DNA from: Comamonadaceae bacterium
GTDB taxonomy: Bacteria > Pseudomonadota > Gammaproteobacteria > Burkholderiales > Burkholderiaceae_C
Direction of reading: 5' to 3'
Length of the DNA stretch: 36,702 nt
Assembly: GCA_947375135.1 (NCBI GenBank)
Contig: CANCER010000034.1
Coordinates: 1-36,702, forward strand
Position 1 is the first letter of the stretch, and every line of letters begins with the position of its first letter. Below, piece after piece: positions 32,507-36,702 of the stretch. The notes under the pieces were generated by a model that had not been told where the DNA came from, ran no database searches, and saw only the letters and a list, made by a program, of their open reading frames with translations. The position numbers were made by a program, and so were the translations under genes.

Positions 32507-33104
32507 TGCTCACTCCGTCACATTGACAAACAGAGCGTTTCCGCTCCACCTATCGCAACGACCAGCGCCAGGAACTTCCTGAATCAAGCCTGCGGTGGTG
32601 ATTTGCCGCCTGTTGAACCCGCTGCCTACCAATCGCCTATCGGGTCGCTTGATCGCTTTGTGTTGCGATTGGTGGAAGCATAAGCGAAACGCTTTGTTTA
32701 TGCAAGCGAAATTTGTAGCGCCATGCTTCCGAATTTTTGATTCATTTGAGGAGATTTGTGTTCGGCAAGGTGTTTGGGACTCCGAGACGCGCTCTTGGTG
32801 CGAATGCCGCCCGACGCCGGTTTTGTCTGAACATAAAACGAGCTATTAAAAATTTGTACTGGCTCGATTGAGACGTTTCGGGTGTGCACGTATGCTAAAA
32901 ATGACGTCTACACGTTGATAAATTCGATGTCGATCTACTGCAATTCGTGCAATTTGCTAAATTTAATTAAATTCTTAATAAAAAAAATAGAGTTATTCAC
33001 TGTCTTGATTGAAAAATGATCAAGGCGACTCACTCTTTTGGGTGATGGCGAATACGTGTGGGGGTATAGAGAATCTCATCACCAAGTAGAAGAAGAAAGT
33101 CACC
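32507..33104. other. Immunity-side intergenic region with leftward promoter
   Basis: This 598-bp region contains the leftward early promoter and operator at 32677-32705. A related site AGCGTTTCCGCT (32534-32545) lies downstream of that promoter. An AT-rich stretch at 32941-32995 could carry the promoter of the rightward gene at 33105. CTTGAT and ATCAAG (33004-33009 and 33019-33024) form a 6-bp inverted repeat. I see no further gene. Confidence 0.55.
32677..32705 (-). promoter_or_regulatory. Leftward early promoter with operator in its spacer
   Basis: On the minus strand, -35 TTGCAT (32700-32705) and -10 TATGCT (32677-32682) are 17 bp apart. The near-palindrome TAAGCGAAACGCTTT (32681-32695) overlaps the spacer and -10. 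A CAAGCGAAAT half-site (32703-32712) lies just upstream. A repressor bound here would block polymerase. Confidence 0.65.
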
Positions 33105-33590
33105 ATGCGAGAAATTCATACGAAAAAATGGTCGGTGGGGTGGTGCGTGGAGTGTGGGGTGCTACACGTAACGATGTCGGGAGCGATAGACGACGAAGCA
33201 TCTGCAGCCTTGTCAAAAGACCTGTGCTGTAGCTGCCCGACGTTTTTGGGCATGCTTATTGACTATCGGGATGCAACCATAAGTGCGTGCAAGATTGACC
33301 CATCCATTAATTTGCGACATCCCATTGCGCTGGTGGTGCGTTCAAATGTTGCATTGAAATTTGTGCAAGTCGCTGCCAACGCGATTGCACTGGGACACCC
33401 ACGTAAAGTGTTTACCGAGACGCAGGCGGCTGTGGCGTGGCTACAGAAGCATTTTCCGCTGAAGGAGCTTCACTTTCGAGGGGTTGCGAGACCTTTGGCC
33501 CTAACTGCTGCTCAAGTTGAAGCCTATTCAGCACTCCTACGCAGGCTACATACCCGCGCCTTGCCGCCCGAACATTCCCCAGCTCGATGA
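33105..33590 (+). CDS. SpoIIAA/STAS-like protein of the immunity region
   Basis: A 161-residue protein. Residues 10-125 show the strand-helix alternation of SpoIIAA-like/STAS folds (GVLHVTMSGAIDDEASAALS, FLGMLIDYRDATISACKI, IALVVRSNVALKFVQVAANA, KVFTETQAAVAWLQKHF). Such proteins bind lipid or regulatory partners. Here it lies where lambda has rex-like accessory genes. The last 60 codons overlap the repressor gene antisense, and its own tail (after residue 130) is of less natural composition. Start ATG 33105 has only a weak purine-rich leader. Confidence 0.6.
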   Translation: MREIHTKKWSVGWCVECGVLHVTMSGAIDDEASAALSKDLCCSCPTFLGMLIDYRDATISACKIDPSINLRHPIALVVRSNVALKFVQVAANAIALGHPRKVFTETQAAVAWLQKHFPLKELHFRGVARPLALTAAQVEAYSALLRRLHTRALPPEHSPAR

Positions 33591-33921
33591 ATTCCTCGCG
33601 CAACCGGGCCATGTAGAAATCTACTTCAAGCAGGAACGCATCACCAGTGGTTGTGGGTGTGGTGGTTCTTTCTGTGTCCTGCTGGATTCCATGATCGCGG
33701 TCTAACCAGCCTTCGGCCTTTGAAGCGCCTTTTTCTAGCCGCCTAGCAATGCCGTTGCCCATGTTCCGGGGCTTTCCGGTCTTTACATCAATCGCCTGGT
33801 TTCGCACCTGACTCAGGTAGATCGGTGACGCGTTGGCAAGGGCGGCAACTGCATCAAGTGAGCCAAATTCAACAACAAGCTGCTCAAGATTTGCACGCCG
33901 AATTTCCGCTACGGTTTTCAT
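33412..33921 (-). CDS. Phage repressor, XRE-type helix-turn-helix protein without peptidase domain
   Basis: A 169-residue protein. Residues 5-75 are a helix-turn-helix of the phage repressor kind (IRRANLEQLVVEFGSLDAVA, then LANASPIYLSQVRNQAI and GNGIARRLEKGASKAEGWLD). The rest has a helical region (FYMARLREEFIELGNVRAAR) and a Pro/Ser-rich tail, with no S24/LexA Ser-Lys peptidase. It is the likely lysogeny repressor that binds the TAAGCGA operators. It is divergent from the cro-like gene. The lack of a peptidase means SOS self-cleavage is not expected. Confidence 0.75.
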   Translation of the reverse strand: MKTVAEIRRANLEQLVVEFGSLDAVAALANASPIYLSQVRNQAIDVKTGKPRNMGNGIARRLEKGASKAEGWLDRDHGIQQDTERTTTPTTTGDAFLLEVDFYMARLREEFIELGNVRAARRGYVACVGVLNRLQLEQQLGPKVSQPLESEAPSAENASVATPQPPASR

Positions 33922-33969
33922 CGGTAAATTAAAGCAGAACGGGCGCCAAGCGAAATAAGCATATAGCTA

Positions 33970-33998
33970 TTGCCAAACATAAGCGAATCGCTTATTCT
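33970..33998 (+). promoter_or_regulatory. Rightward early promoter with operator in its spacer (leaderless cro-like message)
   Basis: -35 TTGCCA (33970-33975) and -10 TATTCT (33993-33998) are 17 bp apart. The perfect palindrome TAAGCGA-A-TCGCTTA (33980-33994) fills the spacer. The predicted start of transcription coincides with ATG 34005. A second half-site CAAGCGAAAT is at 33947-33956, nearer the repressor gene. Confidence 0.75.
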
Positions 33999-34004
33999 TC
34001 GGGC

Positions 34005-34268
34005 ATGCAACTCTCTGTTTACCTTGACCCACGCGGCGCCAAGAGTGCGCTTGCAAGGGCGCTTGACGTTGATCCACAGCTTGTAGGTCAGTGGGCCAGC
34101 GGCATTCGTCCTGTTCCAGCGGAGCGGTGCATCGAAGTTGAAAAAGCCACGGGCGGGCGAGTGCGGTGCGAAGACATGCGGCCTGACGTTGATTGGGCTT
34201 TCTTGCGAAAGGTCGATGCGAGACGCAAAGCGGCGCAGACCAGCCCTTTGGAGGCATCCGATGCGTGA
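34005..34268 (+). CDS. YdaS/Cro-like helix-turn-helix protein
   Basis: An 87-residue protein (MQLSVYLDPRGAKSALARAL, then DVDPQLVGQWASGIRPVPAE). This is the YdaS/Cro-like fold in which the second helix-turn-helix element reads DNA. It is the first rightward gene, opposite the repressor, the place of lambda cro. The ATG lies 6 bases after the -10 box, so the message probably has no leader. It should compete for the same TAAGCGA operators. Confidence 0.85.
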   Translation: MQLSVYLDPRGAKSALARALDVDPQLVGQWASGIRPVPAERCIEVEKATGGRVRCEDMRPDVDWAFLRKVDARRKAAQTSPLEASDA

Positions 34269-34297
34269 GCTGATGGCATTCATGGACCCGGCCCAAA

Positions 34298-34534
34298 TCA
34301 AAAGAATGTTGGCTGCAATGCCGCAGCCCGATTCAGGGACAGGAATGTCTCTTCCATTACCGCCAGCAGTGCAGGCGCCCCTTCCATCCCCATCCCTGCC
34401 GACTCTTCAATCAGCACCAGATGCTGCGCCATGCGTGACGCAATTTGACGGCGTTGTTCGGGGGGGAGTGTCGCCAGGATGCAGGCCAGCGCAGTGCGCA
34501 GCGAGTACAGGGCGTGAGTGACTTCTGTGTCCAT
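34298..34534 (-). CDS. Small leftward protein between cro-like and cII-like genes
   Basis: A 78-residue protein (MDTEVTHALYSLRTALACIL, then ATLPPEQRRQIASRMAQHLV). The helical composition is natural. A GAGG lies 8 bases upstream of the ATG at 34532-34534. It is the only leftward gene among rightward ones. The opposing rightward frame (ATG 34261) is Pro-rich and less protein-like. I favour the leftward frame, but evidence is limited. Confidence 0.5.
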   Translation of the reverse strand: MDTEVTHALYSLRTALACILATLPPEQRRQIASRMAQHLVLIEESAGMGMEGAPALLAVMEETFLSLNRAAALQPTFF

Positions 34535-34568
34535 CTGAAACCTCTTTATCTAGTTGAACGGAAAAACA

Positions 34569-34865
34569 ATGCCTGAACTGTCGCCCCAGATCGAAAAAAG
34601 GTCACGCAAGAATTTGACCGCTGCCTTGGGCGCCTTGGCAGATGTCGGACAGAACCGCGTAGCTGACTTGATGGGTTTGCACGAAAGCACGGTCAGTGCC
34701 TTCAAGGGCGACAAGTTGCAGCAGGCCTGCATTTTTCTTGCCGCATGTGGCCTGAAGTTGGTGCCGGAAACTGCCTTGATGGTGGACCCCACGTACATCC
34801 AGAGCCTAAAAAACCTTGCCGGTGTTGGCTTGGCTGCACCCATTCCACACGGCTCTGACGACTGA
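34569..34865 (+). CDS. CII-like phage transcriptional activator
   Basis: A 98-residue protein whose helix-turn-helix (DVGQNRVADLMGLHESTVSA) followed by CIFLAACGLKLVPETAL matches the lambda CII type. CII tetramers activate the repressor-establishment and integrase promoters. It lies after the cro-like gene, as in lambda. I use ATG 34569 rather than TTG 34554. Confidence 0.82.
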   Translation: MPELSPQIEKRSRKNLTAALGALADVGQNRVADLMGLHESTVSAFKGDKLQQACIFLAACGLKLVPETALMVDPTYIQSLKNLAGVGLAAPIPHGSDD

Positions 34866-34890
34866 TCAATCCCCCAACGGAGACAGACCT

Positions 34891-35184
34891 ATGCAAGTCG
34901 AAATGTTCGCCGCCAAAAGATCACCGACCAAATCTTGCGAAGACTTTGAAACGCGGGCGTTTGAGTTCCTGAGCAAGTTCTCGCGTAGCTATGTGGGTAC
35001 CGCATTCAGCCCTGAGTTTGCCGTTGTAGCGGCCATGGAGCAGGGCATTGTGCCGATTGATGGGCGCCGTTGGGGGGCCGTGTTCCTTGCGGTGCAGGAG
35101 GCCGGGTACATCCAGCCTTCGACCGAGCTTTTCTCGCGCAAGAGTTCAAACGGATCGCGTCGGCCTGGGTGGATTGGGGTCTGA
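34891..35184 (+). CDS. Small phage protein upstream of the replication initiator
   Basis: A 97-residue protein (MQVEMFAAKRSPTKSCEDFE). The central part (FAVVAAMEQGIVPIDGRRWG, then AVFLAVQEAGYIQPS) and the Lys/Arg-rich C-terminus ending RRPGWIGV look like a small winged helix used by phage replication-region proteins. GGAG lies 9 bases upstream. Its stop shares a base with the next start (TGATG). Confidence 0.68.
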   Translation: MQVEMFAAKRSPTKSCEDFETRAFEFLSKFSRSYVGTAFSPEFAVVAAMEQGIVPIDGRRWGAVFLAVQEAGYIQPSTELFSRKSSNGSRRPGWIGV

Positions 35185-36227
35185 TGGTGGCAAATAGGCC
35201 AGAAAAGACCGATGCGTGGATGCCTTTGTGGATCGGCGCATACCTTGCTGACACGACGCACCTATCGCGTGATCAGCACGGCGGCTATCTGCTGCTTCTG
35301 ATGGCGTATTGGCGCAACAAAGGCCCATTGATTGACCAAGGCGACCGCCTTGCAAACATCGTCAAGGCAACGCCATCCGAGTGGCGAAAGCTGCGCCCCA
35401 TTCTTTCCGAATTCTTTGATGTTGCCGATGGCATGTGGTCGCATGGCCGCGCCAATGACGAATTGGCAAAGGCGACTCAAAACAAAATCACGGCCACAAG
35501 CAAAGCAAAGGCTGGTGCTGAAGCACGCTGGAATAAGTCCTCCAAAAATGCCTCAAGAAATGCCCTGAGCGATGCTCCAAGCATGCCTAAAGCAGTGCCT
35601 GAAGGTATGCCACAAGCATTGCCACAAGGAATGCAAGAGCAATGCCCTACACCCACACCTACACCTTTGGGTATTGGTATTCCTGCTCTTGTAGCTAAAG
35701 AAGTAGATGGTTTGAACACACACAACGCAGGTGTGTGTAAAACGCCGGAAGGGGATTTTCTCGGACAGACAACAGAACCCGAGCCAATCGGAACTGTGGC
35801 AGCACGCTTTTGCAAGGCCATGAAGGCGCTTGGCATTGGCGACGTGAACCCCGGACATGCAGACCTTCGGATGCTGGTTGAGGTCGGCGCAACGCAGGAC
35901 GAATTTGAAGGTGCAGCACGCGATGCCGTGGCAAAGGGGCATGGGTTTGCCTATGCCATTGGCATAGCGAAAAAGCGCCGTGCTGATGTTGCTGCAACTC
36001 GTCTGACCTTACATCAGGGCGCATTGCCAGCGACTGCTGCAGCGCCCCATCCCCATGAATCCTTTGCCGAGCGTGATGCCCGCAATCAGCGCCGCCAGTG
36101 GGAGCAGTTGACCGGGCGCATTCACCCTGAAAACCAAAAGCAAAACCAGCCCATGCAGGTTGGCGAATACATCGACACAGAAGCGAAAAATATTGGAGCA
36201 CAGGCATGTCTGACGAACGCAAACTAA
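35184..36227 (+). CDS. DUF1376-domain phage replication protein (lambda O-like position)
   Basis: A 347-residue protein. Residues 10-90 are the DUF1376 domain (MPLWIGAYLADTTHLSRDQH, GGYLLLLMAYWRNKGPL), seen in phage replication initiators. The middle (about 120-190) is a Pro/Gln/Thr-rich linker, which may also hold the origin DNA, as in lambda O. The C-terminal half (ARFCKAMKALGIGDVNPGHA, DAVAKGHGFAYAIGIAKKRR) is helical. TGATG coupling with the upstream gene supports this start. Confidence 0.82.
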   Translation: MVANRPEKTDAWMPLWIGAYLADTTHLSRDQHGGYLLLLMAYWRNKGPLIDQGDRLANIVKATPSEWRKLRPILSEFFDVADGMWSHGRANDELAKATQNKITATSKAKAGAEARWNKSSKNASRNALSDAPSMPKAVPEGMPQALPQGMQEQCPTPTPTPLGIGIPALVAKEVDGLNTHNAGVCKTPEGDFLGQTTEPEPIGTVAARFCKAMKALGIGDVNPGHADLRMLVEVGATQDEFEGAARDAVAKGHGFAYAIGIAKKRRADVAATRLTLHQGALPATAAAPHPHESFAERDARNQRRQWEQLTGRIHPENQKQNQPMQVGEYIDTEAKNIGAQACLTNAN

Positions 36228-36556
36228 CCCCCGTAGAGCGCATTTTTGCGCGCCTCACAACGACCTACTTAGCCGACTGGACGCGCAAGATTGGGCAAAC
36301 CCCCATCGCAGACATGATGACCCTGTGGGAGCATGAATTGTCCGGATTTCTGCAGAACCGCGAATCCATGATGGCAATCGGGTGGGCACTGGAAAACCTG
36401 CCCGAGAGAGTACCCAACGTCATCGAGTTCAAGAACCTCTGCCGTCAAGCGCCATCCACTCAGATGCCAAAGCTGGAGGTGCCGAAGTTCGACCCCGAGA
36501 TAGCCAGGATGGCAATCGAGAGTCTGCGGCAATCGCAGCCAAAAGCAGCACCATGA
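36206..36556 (+). CDS. Phage P-like replication protein, 3' end cut by IS3-family element
   Basis: A 116-residue fragment (MSDERKLTPVERIFARLTTT, ..., MAIGWALENLPERVPNVIEF, ..., IARMAIESLRQSQPKAAP) of a protein that follows DUF1376 genes in related phages and is thought to load the host helicase. It overlaps the upstream gene by 22 bp, with GGAG before the ATG. The stop codon (36554-36556) falls on the first bases of the adjacent insertion sequence. Related proteins usually continue past this point, so the gene is probably truncated. Confidence 0.7.
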   Translation: MSDERKLTPVERIFARLTTTYLADWTRKIGQTPIADMMTLWEHELSGFLQNRESMMAIGWALENLPERVPNVIEFKNLCRQAPSTQMPKLEVPKFDPEIARMAIESLRQSQPKAAP

Positions 36557-36702
36557 CCTTGCCCCTGGAATCCGTATCCCATAACCGAGATCATGAGTTG
36601 GCTTGCTTGGGCTGATTGGCAAGCCAGTTCTGCTCGAACTGCACCGGGCTGACATAGGCCAGCGTCGAATGCAGTCGAGTCCGGTTATACCAAAGCAGCC
36701 AG
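36554..36702 (-). mobile_element. IS3-family insertion sequence, one end (continues outside window)
   Basis: The right edge carries the 3' part of an IS3-family element. TGACCTTGCCCC at 36554 onward has the TGA/CCC-rich form of IS3-family terminal repeats. 37 bp further in is the stop of an OrfB transposase read leftward. Only one end is visible, so the target duplication and length are unknown. Confidence 0.75.
36591..36702 (-). CDS. IS3-family transposase OrfB, C-terminal fragment (partial)
   Basis: The last 36 codons of an IS3-family DDE transposase, reading WLLWYNRTRLHSTLAYVSPV then QFEQNWLANQPKQANS and a TGA at 36591-36593. 'WYN..R.HS.L.Y.SP..FE' is the diagnostic C-terminus of the rve integrase core of these elements. 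The DDE residues lie outside the window. Confidence 0.92.
   Translation of the reverse strand, partial: WLLWYNRTRLHSTLAYVSPVQFEQNWLANQPKQANS

Larger units (their letters stand above)
21727..36702. mobile_element. Prophage (left part, integrated at tRNA-Ser; right end outside window)
   Basis: From the tRNA 3' end to the window edge every gene is phage-like. Order: integrase; leftward recombination and early operon; immunity region; rightward replication genes. The layout parallels lambda (int/xis - left operon - repressor/cro/cII/O/P). Structural and lysis genes are not in view, and an IS3-family element interrupts the P-like gene at 36554. attL must include the tRNA 3' segment. attR would be a copy of part of that segment beyond the right edge. 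Confidence 0.9.

Noticed and set aside
34261..34521. Rightward Pro-rich frame beginning MRELMAFMDP
   Set aside because: Its later half is low-complexity and shift-like, and the opposite frame (34298-34534) has better composition. The first 20 codons are suggestive but not enough.
21727..36702. CRISPR array or tandem short repeats in the prophage
   Set aside because: The only short repeats found are the integrase and operator elements. Spacing and number do not fit a CRISPR array.

Overview
This window looks like a piece of chromosome from a Burkholderiales bacterium, most likely Comamonadaceae (Rhodoferax/Polaromonas/Acidovorax-like). That placement rests on protein character and on gene neighbourhoods such as lptF-lptG-cbiX beside pepA-holC-tRNA-Ser and dsbB tail-to-tail with argA. 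It is inference, not a database match. There are three parts.

Left flank (1-4010), an accessory region. An IS256-family insertion sequence enters at the left edge and truncates a gene with AAA-ATPase-like features. That gene is divergent from a WYL-domain transcription regulator, an arrangement typical of regulated defence loci. About 1.9 kb of AT-rich, nearly gene-free DNA follows (one small ORF), then a fossil of a sensor histidine kinase that keeps its HAMP/H-box and ATP-binding pieces but has lost the middle.

Core chromosome (4002-21726). A cytochrome c'/cytochrome b pair; dsbB; argA; a CapA-type phosphatase with a small secreted partner; a vapBC-like toxin-antitoxin pair; the RNA helicase hrpA; a PLP aminotransferase; the LysR regulator cysB; an exported DUF11-like protein; cbiX-lptG-lptF; pepA; holC; a small conserved protein; and an intact tRNA-Ser(GGA). 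The genes are tightly packed, with many 1-4 bp overlaps and two convergent pairs with no gap at all.

Prefix of a lambdoid-type prophage (21727-36702). It sits at the 3' end of tRNA-Ser. A tyrosine recombinase with five copies of a 9-bp element around its start is followed by a long leftward early operon. This holds an AlpA/Xis-like protein, many small phage proteins, an RdgC carrying a C-terminal FtsK-gamma DNA-reading domain, a ParB-like protein, a KTSC protein, a coiled-coil protein, a RecB-family exonuclease, a RecT-like annealing protein, and several tiny coupled ORFs. Next come the immunity region (XRE repressor leftward; YdaS/Cro-like, CII-like and DUF1376 replication protein rightward) and a P-like replication gene cut by an IS3-family element running off the right edge. 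The leftward and rightward early promoters share one design: a TAAGCGA-type operator sits inside a 17-bp -35/-10 spacer. The rightward (cro-like) message appears leaderless.

Most notable points: the RdgC-FtsK-gamma fusion, the twin operator-in-spacer promoters, the int arm-site cluster over its own start codon, the IS-disrupted WYL/AAA locus, and the IS3 insertion whose first bases supply the stop codon of the P-like gene. No CRISPR array, rRNA or riboswitch was seen.
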